From Symbiodinium natans (taxonomy: Eukaryota > Sar > Dinophyceae > Suessiales > Symbiodiniaceae): a stretch of DNA of 64,000 bases. The stretch is from contig CAJNDS010001946.1 in the NCBI GenBank assembly GCA_905221605.1, positions 498,736 through 562,735 of the forward strand. Direction: 5' to 3'. Positions 28,285-40,974 of this stretch are shown piece by piece. A program made the position numbers and the translations under genes. The stretch's first letter is position 1. Each line of letters starts with the position of its first letter. The notes under the pieces are model-generated. The model was not told the DNA's origin, searched no databases, and saw nothing but the letters and a program-made list of their open reading frames with translations.

Positions 28285-29370
28285 AAATAAATAAATATTG
28301 TATATTGTATATTATGTATTATGTATTATGTATTATGTATTAACTATGTATTATGAATTCTATATTATGTTTTATGTTTTATGTACTATGTATTATGAAT
28401 TATATATTATATGTTTTATATTATGTATTCTGTATTATGTATTATGTATTATGTGTTATGTATTATGTATTATATGTTACATATTTATTATGTCGTATGT
28501 ACTATGTATTATATATTATATATTATATTTTATATATTATTATATTATATATTATATATAATATATATATATATTTATATAGATTATATTATATATATAT
28601 TATTATTATATATAATAATTTATTATAGTTATATATAAAACTACAATATATACATATAATATATTGATTTATTTAATATATATAATTAATTATATTATGA
28701 TTATATATATATATATATATTATATTTATATTATATATATATTATATATATATTATTATATATATTATTAATTATATATATATATTATATAATTTAAGAT
28801 TCAATATATATACATATATTAATATATATTATATATATATATACTTATATTATTTATACATTATATTATTATATATTATATATTTATTTATTATTTGTTT
28901 TTTAACTAACTATATTATATATACACTTAACTAAACATTATATTCTGGTATATATAAATATATACACATTATACTATTATATATATCATATATAAATAAA
29001 TAAATATATATAGATATATAAATATCATTTATTTATTTATATTTTCATATTGTTGTACATTATATGATATTGTATGTATATGACTAAGTAGTATAAATAT
29101 GAATAAATATATAAATGAATAAATAAATATATATATATATATGGCATATTGAATATTGTATCTTATATGGCATATATTGCATACTCATATAATTGTATAT
29201 GAATATATACTGCGTATATGATAAAAAGTATAATAGTATAATATATAAATATATAATATACTATATACATATTATACAATATATAAAATATATAAAACAT
29301 TTTTATTTGATTTTAATTTTTTTTTATATTCTTATATAGTATATTTTATTTATATGTAGTATGTATTATT
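28285..29370. repeat. AT-rich island of about 1.1 kb
   Basis: Almost pure A/T sequence (TATTATG, TATATA, AAATAAATA units), in a window that is otherwise roughly half G+C. It starts with TATTATGTAT repeats and becomes irregular to the right. No gene. Confidence 0.95.
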
Positions 29371-29381
29371 ATATTGTTCTT

Positions 29382-30020
29382 TGAAGCCATTGGAATGCAA
29401 AGAAAATGGAAGTTTTTGCTTAAAACATGTAGAAGTAGAGTTTTTCGATGGAAACATAGAGATAATAGAGGATTTCTCATGAAAACGTGAAGACAGTAGA
29501 CGTTTTCTTGTGGGAGTATGAAGAAATAGAGGTTTTCCCATTGAAAGATCGAGAAAATAGAAGGTTTTCCAACCCACTACCACCACTTCTACGCATCGTG
29601 CGAACATTGTTTGCAAATGGGGGGGGCTGCGCCCCCCCCAACCCCCCCGCTGTTTTTTTTTAAGCTGTGCAAAGCGTGCTGCAAAGCCAAGTGGGGGGGT
29701 GTGGGGGGGGGCTGCGCCAACCCCAACCCCGCCGCGTTTTATCAAGCTGTGCCACTGCAAAGCGCTTTATGAATCTTGTTGAAGCCATTGGGATACTAAA
29801 AAGTTTAAGTTTTTCTTTAAAATACATGCAAATAGAGGTTTTCCGATGGAAACATAGAGATGATAGAGGTTTCCTATGAAAAACGTGAAGAAAATAGAGG
29901 TTTTCTTGTGGGAATATGAAGAAAATAGAGGTTTTCTTAAAAGATCGAGAAAATAGAAGGTTTTCCAACCACTACCACCACCCACTACTACCCATCGTGC
30001 GAGCATTGTGTTGCAAATGG
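29382..30020. repeat. Tandemly duplicated unit of about 400 bp
   Basis: Copy 1 begins at 29382 and copy 2 at 29781, both with gaagccattgg. Each continues with several 16-22-bp units of the type gaaaatagaggttttc and ends with accaccac...catcgtgcga and caaatgggggg. In copy 1 the G/C-rich end is itself doubled (aagctgtgc...aaagcg at about 29660 and 29745). Confidence 0.9.
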
Positions 30021-30026
30021 GGGGGG

Positions 30027-30076
<50 letters not shown>

Positions 30077-30107
30077 ACCCCCCCCCCCCCCCCCCCAACC
30101 CCCCCCC

Positions 30108-30176
<69 letters not shown>

Positions 30177-30204
30177 ACCCCCCCCCCCCCCCCCCCCCCC
30201 CCCC
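30018..30204. repeat. Poly-G/poly-C tract
   Basis: About 12 G followed by about 175 bases of C with only single or double A interruptions. An assembler would find this tract difficult, so its true length is uncertain. Confidence 0.9.
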
Positions 30205-30228
30205 TGCTGTATTCCAAGAGGAAAATGG

Positions 30229-30312
30229 GTTATTTTTTTTTTGATGCTTATTTATTTTTTTTGATCCCTTGGGGTTATTTTTTTTTGATGCTTATTTATT
30301 TATTTTTTGATC
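30229..30312. repeat. T-rich arm, right end of composite repeat
   Basis: Inverted partner of the A-rich arm at 27968-28055, with two gatgcttattta units and two gatcc units separated by T runs. Confidence 0.8.
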
Positions 30313-31593
30313 CTTCACCCCTTCTGATGGGTGTGGTGCCTTTGGGGCATTGTGGGCTAGAGGATCCGACCTCACATCTTGGTATAGGTTTTGTTCTTTG
30401 TCGCTGTCCCCGGCCTAGGAGTTGCGAAGCGACCAAAGGAGCATCGCTGCGTCGCTGAGCAATGCACTGCATGGTCTTCAAGCCCCTTGCCTCTGAGATT
30501 CGAGGAGTTTCAGGTTTCGGCTCATCCTCAGGAGGTCTCCTTGGCGATCGCTTGTGACTTGCTCTCACCGAGGAAAGCCGTATCACTCAACTCAAGCGCT
30601 GTCGCTACGTCGCACAAACCCTTTGAGCAGACCCGGGAGTAGACTCATCCTTGGGTTCAATACTCAATCATGAGTTGCACCATGCGTACTTGCCTGAAGG
30701 GCCAAAACCTGGAGTACGAGTTTCGGTAGAGTGTTCTCAAGATCCAGCGTTTGGAGAGGCCAGTCACGAGTTGGCGCTCGAGGCCCTTTTGGTGGCGGTT
30801 CAACTGAGAGAGTTTTTTGCAAATGACTCCATTCCTGCCTAGAAGTGTGCTCGCAGGTCATGACCAAGCACTTCGACATGGTATCGCGTGAGGCCCTGAG
30901 TGAACCCTGACACTTTGCGAGTTCGGTCAGCATTACCGTCCGTTGAGTGGTGCAACACCCACACGTGACGTGCGCATGTACGTTCACATTGCTTCGCCAT
31001 GCTTGGATGCTAAGGAACGCAGGAGGAGCTCTCTCAGCTCAAGAGCCAGCGTTTGCCAGGCAGCCAGGCAGGTCAACGTGAAATGTTAACGCTACGCGAC
31101 CCCGCCTCGGCCACGGCATCGCCACGAAAGCTGCTGCTCTTTGTGGTATAGCCGCGTATAGCCGAAGGGAATGAATCAGGGTCTGGCAAGCTAGTTTGGC
31201 GGGTATGGGGGGGGGAAGGGGCATAGAAGAGGCGCTGAATTTGGTGTTTGTCCCCCTCGGCCCAGTGCCCCAAGCAAGAAGTCCACGCGGCAAATGTGCG
31301 GGGACTACCCCTAGACTCCTATGGCCCGAGGCCTCGGGATGTTTTAGAGACATAGAGCCATGTAGAGACGAGAGTTTGAAACGTGCAGGATGGCGAGCAA
31401 TGTGCAGATGTTGGTCGTGTTTAATGCTGGGGCTCTTTCAGAAAAATCTTCAGACTTCAGCCCTCCGGCAAGGCGCCAGTACGGCAGCCATGCACAAGCG
31501 GAACCATGTGCCTCGTCATGCATTGTTTTGAAATCAGCGAAAGCCCGAAGCAGCTTCCTGTCTACTCCTCCCTCCGCGATTTGGCGATGTGAG
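30313..31593. other. Spacer before channel 2
   Basis: No confident exon. A 64-codon open stretch at 30651-30842 has protein-like composition (ELALEALLVAVQLREFF) but no recognisable domain or clear splice sites. Confidence 0.4.
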
Positions 31594-31686
31594 GCACATC
31601 ATGCCGCCAACTTTACTGGGAGCGGTGCCTGACGATGATGAGGGCGCCGACAAAAGCGAGAAGGAAGGTGCCATGCCACTGCCTCG
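31594..31686 (+). CDS. Acidic exon, probable N-terminal part of channel 2
   Basis: Begins after an AG|G acceptor (gatgtgag|gca) and ends at a GTAAGA donor at 31687. It encodes HIMPPTLLGAVPDDDEGADK followed by a short lysine/glutamate segment ending MPLPR. The exon at 32388 is also a charged cytosolic segment on the same strand, so both probably belong to the N-terminal tail of channel 2. The phases do not join directly, so an exon between them may be missing. Confidence 0.5.
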
Positions 31687-32387
31687 GTAAGATACCGGGA
31701 CGCACAAGCAGCCAGGAGCCTCATGTTTTTCCCCCTGCATTTCGCCTTTTTCATCCCAAATCAACGGGAGACTTGGCATATGCTAAAACAGCGAGAGCAT
31801 GCGAGAACAACCTTTTGCAGACTCGATTGTAGAGGAAGTCTAGGCAAGGCCAGCGTTGATTCTGCAGCATTGCGACCGCCCAGAATCCAAGACCATGCCG
31901 AGAGTTGTGATGTTGTTTATCAAAGGCCCAGCGGTCGCAACCTCACTCCTACACTGCAGACGCCTCGTGGGAACCCGGCACCGAAGCTGAATATGACAAG
32001 CAGTTATGTTAACGTGTGTAAACGTTAAAGGAAAAGGGGCAGAAGGAACACAGAGCAGATCGAAGAGGAGAGTGGAACAAGAAGAGTACAGAGCAGGGAC
32101 AGGGAGAGGATTGACAAGTGGAAGGGGGCAAAGCCTGCAGGAGAAGAGAAGAAAGAAGACTAACAAGCAGGGAAACAAGCATTACCATTCCTCTTTGCCC
32201 TCAATGCACCCTCATGTTCAGGTGAGTTTTCGTAATTTTCGTAAATATTCTCGCACTTTCCTGTCTGCGAGGAAGTAATCTACATGCAGAGGTCTTGTCA
32301 TGTTTATCGTCTCTCTCTTGGAAGAATAAGGTCATTTTTGGAGAAGGGAGGCACAAGCCCCACATTGTAGTTACTCTAGTCTGACAG

Positions 32388-35300
32388 ACCGAGGACCCGG
32401 AGAGCAAGCGAAGCCGGTCGACTTTCATGAGGGAGGATGAGGAGGCCCGAAGCAATGTTCGGCGGATCCAGCAAGAACATGCAGGTGGCATATTGTGAGC
32501 GTCGATGGAGTTTTTTTTTTTTGAATGTGTGTTTTCTCGTATCCACATGTTTCCACCATTCAAGGATTCCAGGTGCATGTGGAACAATGGCAACATGTCA
32601 CAGCATGTGCACACCCGCTAGGAAGTCGCCCGAGTCCCGGGCAACCGATTCTCCCTGCCCCTGCCGGAGCGAAAAGCCTCGCCTCGCTTCCTGCCAAGCA
32701 TTTGGGGCAATATGTTTTGGTGTATGTTTGTATGCGAATATTTTCCTGTATTTCATTATTGGTATTATTCCTGAGATTACCTAACTTCAATTATTACTGA
32801 GGTTCACTTCAACCTAGGGCTTTTAATTTGTTGTCGAAACCGCGCGCTGCCCATTGCGGTCCTTCACATACTCAGGTGTTCAGCAGAATGGCATGGCCGC
32901 TTGTTGGCAGATGGAAAACGCGTACCTTCATGGCTTCATTCAAGGGGTGAGAAGATCTGAAACAATTGAAACAGACGTTCCTAACTTAACAGCAGGGGAG
33001 CTCTCATGTTCCACTTGCGGTTCGCATGCCTCGGAAGGAGCTCAACCAGTGTGCCATTGACCGGCCTGCAATGATTGGGTCGTAAAAGCTGTTGGGTCAG
33101 ATTGGTATTCGGCAAAAATCGTGCTTGCAAGAATCTTGCAGAGGCGCGTGCCAAGAATCAGACTCTCGGCGCCAGATTTTACGCAAAAGTCAGACATCGA
33201 CCTTTTCTTGGTTTATGTTTGGTTCGCAGATGAACGGCCAGTGGTGCGCAAGATAAGCTTGGGCTTGCAAGAAAGAGGTGACATGCCGAAAGCATCCGCT
33301 TTTAAATGCTTGTTAGGTTCTTGGAGCGGAAACGTCTCAGGATCCTGGCAAGGCAGAAGACCGCCAATCTCTTCGTGGATGAGGTGTGGGCCATGAGAGA
33401 GCGGTCCGAATCCCATGGACTTGGGCTGTCTGTCAACGTCTCTGCTTGCGTTCAGGAGGACCTGAAGGCCAAGGTCAGGGCAGCGATTGGAGAGCCGGAG
33501 TACGATGTTCCATGCATCGCGTTTATCATGAGGCCTTTGGGTTTTAAATGATGTCTCGTTTTAAGTTTGAATCCCCTTGCGGGATTTTGACCCCAAAGGC
33601 CGCTGAGAGCTTGATGTTCTTACTTTGGGTTTCTGCAAGGCTTTGCCAGGAGATTGAAGGGATCGGCCAGGGGCCACTAGGGGAGGTTACGGCAGATGCC
33701 CTTTCTTTTGCACTTCGATGCCTTCGATGAAGCATAGCGTCACGAGAATTCCAACCGCTCCTGCGAAATCCCACTCGACAAATGACATGTTAGCACAGTT
33801 GCGTCATCGGTTTTCGATGGTTTATGGCAAAAGAAGCCGATGTCACCACCTTTGCCATCTGCCGTGCAGCCGAAGTGAGAAAGCAGCCGGTGAAAATCAA
33901 CAAAGCGTGCGCGGCGTAGGCGTATGGCATAAGTAATCGATGTTTGCTGAGAAACTAAGGTTGCAGAGTTCTACAAGACCAGCGGCTGGTGTCAAAAAGT
34001 CGCGCGAAGTAAGTACTTCGAGAATGTCACCCTCTGCCTCATCATGGTGAACGCAGTTCCTTGTAGCAAGTACGAGTTGGAGGTTCGGCGGTTTGCGGGC
34101 TCTTTTGCATGGGACATCCAGTCCAAGTACCACGAGGTTTGGCTGGCCATCGACACGGACTTCAACGTGCCAACGGCTCCAACGGAGACAGTGTCTTGGC
34201 ATAGCATGTTGCTTCATCTCCTGTGGGAGAGGCGCGAGATACTTCACGTCATGGAGATGGTCAGTTTTGGGAAAGCTCAGCTGTCATTGCAGAGGCACAT
34301 CCACATTGTAGGCGAAAAGTGCTCGACTGGATATACGTCTTATCTGTTTGAGATCATGTCTAAACACGATGCCAATGCTCAGGTTTTCGTGGTGGTGGAG
34401 CAGTTCTTCTGCACGTTCTTCTTCTGTGAGTGCCTGCGTCGCAGTCCAGCTTGATTGCTGTTGAAGGTGTCGGTTCTCTGACATGCTTGCTACAATTGGT
34501 GCTAGTTGTGGTCCTCCTTTGTGACGCAAGTTTTCTTCATCACTAATGGCACACTCGCGTCATGGTATGTCTCCGTGTGGCATCAGGGCTACATGGAAAT
34601 CACTCGGCGTACGCACCAATGCGGCTGTAGAGTGCCATGAAAGGGCTGCAAGAGTTGCAAGCACATGTTTCAGTTCTGTGAACCTCGTCTGGCATAGGTG
34701 GTTCCTGCGCTTTGCTGCATTCCGAAGAACCCGCCTCGTGGCGGCAATAGCACCCTACGCCGAAATCTGCTACCAGCGTCCGTTCTCCTGCTGAGGATGT
34801 GGCACAGTTCTTGTTGAAATGCGTGAGCACAGCGTGTGAGTTCAGCGAGACGTGATGACACGTGCGGCACGTCGACGACCTCCCTAAGGTGATTGCTTGA
34901 AAGATTTTTGGCTGGTGTTTGATGGCTTCTTGATGACTGCGACCGTAACAGAGCTCGAAGCTCAGCCTCCATGTGCATGGCTTCCCGCGGCTCTTTGGCT
35001 TTCTCTGTCAGCGCCCCTCAGCGCCCCTTTTTTTTGTGTTGCAGAGGACGTGGCTGATGCAGTTCGTGCTCTGGGCAGCTGGCGGCCCAGGGAAGAAGCT
35101 CTCTGCTGATTTGCTCTGCAGGGTTTGGCGCAGACTTAGCTTGAGACTTTATAAGCTGGCCTGTGGCCCCTGTAAGAATACCAGAATGCAGAATCCGAAT
35201 ACCACAAAGTTTGAAGATCGTTTGCAAGTGTGTACCGCTCATGCGCCGGGGTTCAGAGTTTCGGTGCGGTGATGGTGTGCGACCGTTTGCTGGGAGTTGG

Positions 35301-38174
35301 CATTGAAAGCGTTTGCCAGGGGATCTGAACCCGCAACGAAGCCTTGCGGAAACTGTCTCCTTGTTTGACACTGTACTCGTATGCGTCTGAGGCGGACCTG
35401 CACCAAGGGAGGCGTGGGGCAATCCTCGGTTAGTTCTGGCTTACGGGATCATACAGAATTGATGTTTAGGTCCAGAAACCAGACTCAACTGACTCAACTC
35501 AAGCTCAGTCTGCAGGCCTGAGAGCAGCGGCATGCAGCCTGGCATGTGAGTGGGATTGTTTAGTTACTGTTGCGTGGAGAGCTCCATCGCTGAGCCGTGT
35601 AGGCATCACCTGAAACGACTCTGAGGATTCGAATCGTCCGTCTCATGCGAATCGTGCGGATTGCGCGCATCGCCAGGCAAAGGATCAGGGTTGTTGACCG
35701 TAATCGCTCACCAGAAGCACGCAGAACTACATTCGCTTACTTTGCGAGCGGTCTGGCTGTGGCCTCCCCGTACCCACACCCAACACTCCAACACACTAAC
35801 ACTAGCTCCAGCACTCCAACACTCCTACGCTCCAACACACCAACACACAAACACTCCAACACTCCAGCACTCCGGCACACCAACACACCAACACACCAAC
35901 ACACCAACATACCAATACTGTACACCAACACGCCGACACACCGACACAACAACACACCAACACCATCCAGCCCAGCCACCCGCCCCGCCCTGCCCCACCC
36001 GGCCACAGTCTTAGATACCACTATGGGGACCTTGAGAAGGGCAAGAAGGATGCGAGTTTGGGGTGTTGAGGGTTTGTTTGTACTTGCTTTGGCCAAATGA
36101 AGGCTTCGTGTGTTCTGTTATGCTGACAAAGAATTTCTCCTATGAAAATGTTTGTCATCTCGTGAAATTATACACAATTACAAAAGTGTAGGGGGCTGGG
36201 GGGTGGCAGGGCTTGGAAAGGACTCATGTTCATATTGCTTTGAAAGAATCTTTACTGACGGCGCGATGTTGTTTGAAGCAAGCTTTGTACGGCTTAATAA
36301 AGAGCGGGGCGAGCCCCTCCATATTGGAATTCACAACGCTCGCACTGATGGTGCGATGTTCGTTGAGGCAGACTAAAAAGCGGGAGAGTTGGGTTACTGT
36401 TACTAATACTAGCTATGTTTATTGCCGTTACGGTTGAATCTACTGTTACGCTTGTCTTGCCATCACCACGCTAAATGCCGCACTCCCCAAGACAAGGGCC
36501 TACCCCGTGCCGCCTTCCTCTCTCTCGGCTTGCACTTTGCAATTGCGCCAGGGTGCTCCACATGGTGCCGGAGCTGCTGATCCTCGTCAAGGCTATGGCG
36601 CCTCGGCAGATTGCCGCCCCTGGAGAGATGCCATGCCGAGCCGCGACGAATCATACATGACCACACGGTGCTAGCCCCTTGAAATGACATGGGGCCATCT
36701 ACACTTGTCCACAAACTCCACCGAGGTTGTGGCAATGAGGGCTGTTTTCTTCTCCGTGACACTATTGGTTTTAGTGTCTGAGCCTGAATGTGACGACCTA
36801 TCAGTGGATGCAGGTGCTTGAAGAGAGCTCAGCTTTGTAATGATGTCTGCCTCAGCTGACCAGGCTGTATGTGTTCGGCATAGTCTTCACCCAACTGGCA
36901 CGGGATGCTTCGCGAGCGGAGGCGTGCAAGAATCAGAACAGAAGCTAATATAGCATTCAGAATGTAGAGGCGTGAGAAAGAAGCAAGGTTTGTGACGTTG
37001 TTGCCTCTCTGTTTGCAGGCGTACTTTGCCACGGTTCCGGACTCGATGACAACATTGCTATTGAACGGGATCTTTCTCGTGGCTTGGGTTGCACCGATGA
37101 CGTCACCTTGGCTTCTCCAGGTGCTGTTGTGATAAGGTGTGATGAGCTAAAATAAATCTGTTTGACATCACAGTAGACTGGAATCACCTCCATCTGCTCT
37201 GCCGTCCTGCCTCCTCGTTGCAGAGATGAAGGACAGCGTCGGGAATGTGGTGCGCGACATCGGCCGAGACAACCTGCTTTTCAGCGCACTCTTCATGGCG
37301 CGGCCTGGCACCAGCACCTCACGGTTGCGCCGGAAAGGGGTGCTGCAGTTTCTTCGCTTGGGATCGCTTGGGGTCAGCGTAATGCCACGCAGTGTAGCAG
37401 AGGGCTTGGGCACGTCGGCATTGAGCTAACAACCGCAAGCGATCACAAGTGAGGTTTGTGTTGGTCGCCACTCTCACGGTCATGAACATGCTGGCAAGAG
37501 CCCGAGCTTTTGCAAGGCTGAAAGATTGCCCGCGCATCTCTTGGGCGGCTTGGCCCTTTGACCGTCTTTGCTTCAGGTCGGTATCCTTGTGGAGGTCATC
37601 AGTGTCATCGCATCTGTCGAGAAGGCACTTTTGGGTCCAGCTTTAGCCAGCTTAATTCAGCCTGAAGGTTTTGGTTTATGTATGTGTTTTCCATGGTGTC
37701 GCAGGAGCAGCTCATGGTCTCCACGGTTCAGGAGAAACTCGAAGAGGCGGCGATATGCGCTGGTTACTTGTTTGTTCAGCGAATCAGACTCCTACAAGTA
37801 CCGTGCAATTGAAACCAACTTGGAGGTGATGGACTTAGTGGGCCTGCCTGGAGCCCAGGTCCGGTGATGTAGGCCACTGCGGGCACTCTGTCGCTTACCC
37901 ATTCCCGCCGCAAAGTGTGCCGCATCTGTACTTAGGCGAGTGAAAATTGAATTCGCAGCCCCTGCCAAATTCTCAAAATCTGCTTGGCTGAGGTCCAAGG
38001 ACAATCGCCTCACTCGCTGGGTTGCTGGGCTGCACATGAGCCACATGTCACTGCCTCCAGCTCCGTAATGTTGAGCTTTGTTGTACGGTCCACATGGTTT
38101 TGTCAATTTTGTCACAGCGGATGGGCATTGGATTCCTGTGCAGTGAAGTCAGCAGCAGGGCCCATCACCCCATC

Positions 38175-38210
<36 letters not shown>

Positions 38211-39513
38211 GAAGCAGGGCCTATGAACTCCACCCCCCCGTCACCCCCTGGAGCACTCCCCCAACACCACTCTACTTGCTGGAGGAGTTTCTGAAGCTCA
38301 TCCAGCAGCCCGAAGCCGCACGTATCCTCCAGGACCTTTGCGTATTGTACGACAGCCTCCAATGTCTCCAGCATCTACTATTCAAGATGTTCCCGTAGTT
38401 TTTGTTTGAATAGCCAGTGCTTTCAGGATGTTGGTGTGGATGCGGCACCCTAGCAGCAGATACGCGACGACACAACAGCTCGTGCACCCCAAGCCCTTGC
38501 AGAGCCCTTAACGCTGTTAATGCTTGTTTGATTTTTTAAAGCTTGATTTGGCATCGCTTTTTGCATTGTCCAGCAATTATTTTTAAAACATCCCATGTCA
38601 ATGAGATTTTCACTGAGAACGCACCACCTGTTCCAGCTTCCGTCTTCAGTAGAAGCCGCTGCAAGTTTGAGCCATAGCCCCGATAAAGAGCTTGCATTGT
38701 TTCGATGTGTTTCTTGTTTTGAAACGGGTGTTCCCCAGTTGTGCAGCGGGTACGTGTCCAGCAGATGTTGGTTCGTCTGAAGCGCTTGCAAGGTTTTTCT
38801 TACAAAAAGGGCTGAAATAGCAAGAGTCCCAGACAATGGGCGTTGTTTAGTTTAGTTTGCGCTGCACCTTGCATGCGTAATTGGAGGCCAGCTATGGAGA
38901 CATTCCCGCATGCGTGGCAAAACCAAAAAACTTTCAAAAAACAACAGAACAATTTTCTGGGTCTTTCAATATGCGGTCTGCAGGGTTGGGGTAGATCCGA
39001 TGGGCCGCCCAGGGCCATCTGCACTGCAAAGGTGGGCCTCTTTGACTTCATCGGCGTGATCTTTCCCAACCATCATGCAACCATCACGTTCCCAGCCTTG
39101 ATCCAGGCCACGACTGCATGATATTGCATGAGGCATACTGATGATACAGCCGACATTGTAGCTGCCAGCAGCGACCATGCAGCCCAAGTGGACAGGTTGT
39201 GCTGTCTCTGAGGGGAAACAACCATGCGACGGTCTTGACCTCAGGTTTTCGGCGGGAGCAAAGTTGCCTTATGTTTGCAATGTGAACAACGTGGCCGTTG
39301 CGTGCGCAGAAGTCGACAACCACAGGTGCCCAGGTAACCCCTGCTGGTCACTGCCCGCATGTGTTCTTGAAACATACCGCGCCCGTATGAGAAGGCAACA
39401 CTAAGCTAAGCTTCCCAACAAGAAAACCACAATAAGGAAGATCAAGCTGAGTCAAAAGCACGCAGTCAGCGGCAAGGTCAAGGATCTCGTCGATTTGCGG
39501 AAGTGCCCCTCGG
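32388..39513 (+). CDS. Voltage-gated ion channel 2: single 6TM domain with unusual pore
   Basis: Exons: 32388-32484 (cytosolic, FMREDEEARSNVRRIQQEHA), 32876-32946, 33317-33506 (ANLFVDEVWAMRE...VRAAIGEPEYD, typical pre-S1 segment of dinoflagellate channels), 33960-34055 and 34137-34188 S1 (YFENVTLCLIMVNA + VWLAIDTDFN), 34383-34429 and 34698-34732 S2 (VEQFFCTFFFCEWFLRFAAF), 34889-34944 and 35045-35098 S3 (DCLKDFWLVFDGFLM), 35626-35676 S4 (IRIVRLMRIVRIARIA, arginine every third residue), 36552-36597 (VLHMVPELLILVKAM), 36726-36775 and 36862-36921 S5 (AVFFSVTLLVLVLYVFGIVF), 37019-37075 pore (YFATVPDSMTTLLLNGIF), 37226-37299, 37454-37493 and 37577-37624 S6 (VLVATLTVMNMLVGILVEV), 37705-37750 (EQLMVSTVQEKLEEAA), about 38291-38335 (EFLKLIQQPEAARILQD), 39032-39070 (VGLFDFIGVIF) and about 39440-39513 (GKVKDLVDLRK). 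Introns join in phase with GT or GC donors. The selectivity is unknown. Confidence 0.85.
35763..35995. repeat. G-poor ACACCAACACC-type minisatellite
   Basis: About 230 bases made of ACACCAAC, CACTCCAAC and related units, almost without G on the + strand. It lies in the intron between the S4 and S4-S5 exons of channel 2. Confidence 0.9.
38176..38208. repeat. Poly-C tract of about 33 bases
   Basis: Uninterrupted C run just upstream of the EF-hand-like exon of channel 2; intronic. Confidence 0.9.
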
Positions 39514-40974
39514 ATCATTTGGCAGACATGAACCAGAGCCGTCCCACACTTGTGTGCCACGTGCACGCGTAAGTGAATGTTTGTGCGTGCTATAGAGGCA
39601 TGACGAGCATTGTAGACTCAGTCATTACTTGCATCCGGAAATGCCAGTGTCTCCCAAGCGCTTTGAACCTGTTGCAAAGTCTTCATTCAGTGCCATTTCA
39701 GTATTGGCTGGGTTCAATACTTCGTGTTGTCGCCTTTAAGATGTATTGATTCCAAGGCCTGCTGGCCGAGCTCGGCCGCTTTCCCACGCTGGATCCCATG
39801 CCCGCGCGGCGCTCCGCGTGTTGAGCGCTGGCTGAGCGAGGGTTCGGTTGCTGTAGAGCTCATAGTCACAGGCAACAGTTTGGGTGGCAGAAATGATCAC
39901 AGCTTATGTGTAGCTGCCTGAAGCATCGACGCAGCAACCTGCAGTGCTCGGCTGCCGAACAGCGCTTGCAACCGTTTGCTTGAGTCCTTCGGCGCCTTCG
40001 TGACTTCTAAAAGAAGGGGACCGTAAGGAACTCGGACGGCCAGTGGCCGTCGGAATTCGCGACAATGCCCTGAATTTGGTTCATGCTCGCTCTCGGGCAC
40101 TTTATTGCACTTGCAACATCTAATAGCCGAGCCGCGAAGGAGGAATGTCACTTCTTGTGTTGACCTGCCTCATGTCACTTGAGTACGTCACGTGGGTCAC
40201 TTGCGCACACGGTGACATCAACTCCAAGGCCTCAACGGGCGTACAGCCCTGCGGCCCTGCGCGATTCAGAAACAACTGAGTTTGCCACTCTGCCAAGCAG
40301 AGGCAAGACTCGTCGAAACTCTGCGTGCTACGTACTAAGACGTAAGAGGCATCTTTTCCTGCGGATGGACCAGGATTGCTTCACCAGCAAGCGCACGACT
40401 GCAAATGCAGCGTGGCTGTTTCACAATCGCAGATCTGCTCGTCGGCTACCAGTACAGAGTTTCTCACTGGCTTTGGTCAGAGGGACCAGGGGGCTGGCGG
40501 ACAAAGTTTTGTTAAAAAGTTAATGCCAAGTCCTCTTGGGCTTGATTTGGCACTTTTTGGCACAGAGGCGCAGCTCTTTATCTGACTTTCCCGAGGGTGT
40601 CCCGTGCTGTGCTTATGCTTTCAAGATTGCGCCTTCTCCGAGATGGCAGAGGCAGCCGATATCGGACAGGGCATTATTAGTATTCTTCTTATTATTAATA
40701 TCATTATGATCATTATCGTCATTATCATGATGTTTTCTTATATACTATTTGATGGTTCGCGAAGTTCAAGCTGATATGGCCCTCTCAATAGTATTTGACT
40801 AGTCGACTATGCAGGCAGTGATGTGCAGTGCCATCATGTTGCCACCGGCTGCCCCTGTTCTGTCAGCGAGAGTTGAGGCTGGAATAAAACGAACAACCCA
40901 ATTTGCAAGCTCAAGCTGCTACAAGCCTTCAGCAGATTACATCTCAACACATGTCGCACTCTGCTGGTGCCAAG
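39514..40974. other. Spacer after channel 2
   Basis: No confident exon. A short ATT/ATC-rich run lies at 40674-40740. Confidence 0.4.

Noticed and set aside
28071-28343. Three overlapping frames of about 60-90 codons
   Set aside because: They are the three readings of the 16-bp minisatellite.
29916-30458. 180-codon frame with long proline run
   Set aside because: Created by the poly-C tract; no protein character outside it.
35318-35334. ggatctgaacc, similar to the complement of a tRNA B box
   Set aside because: No A box or cloverleaf could be built around it.
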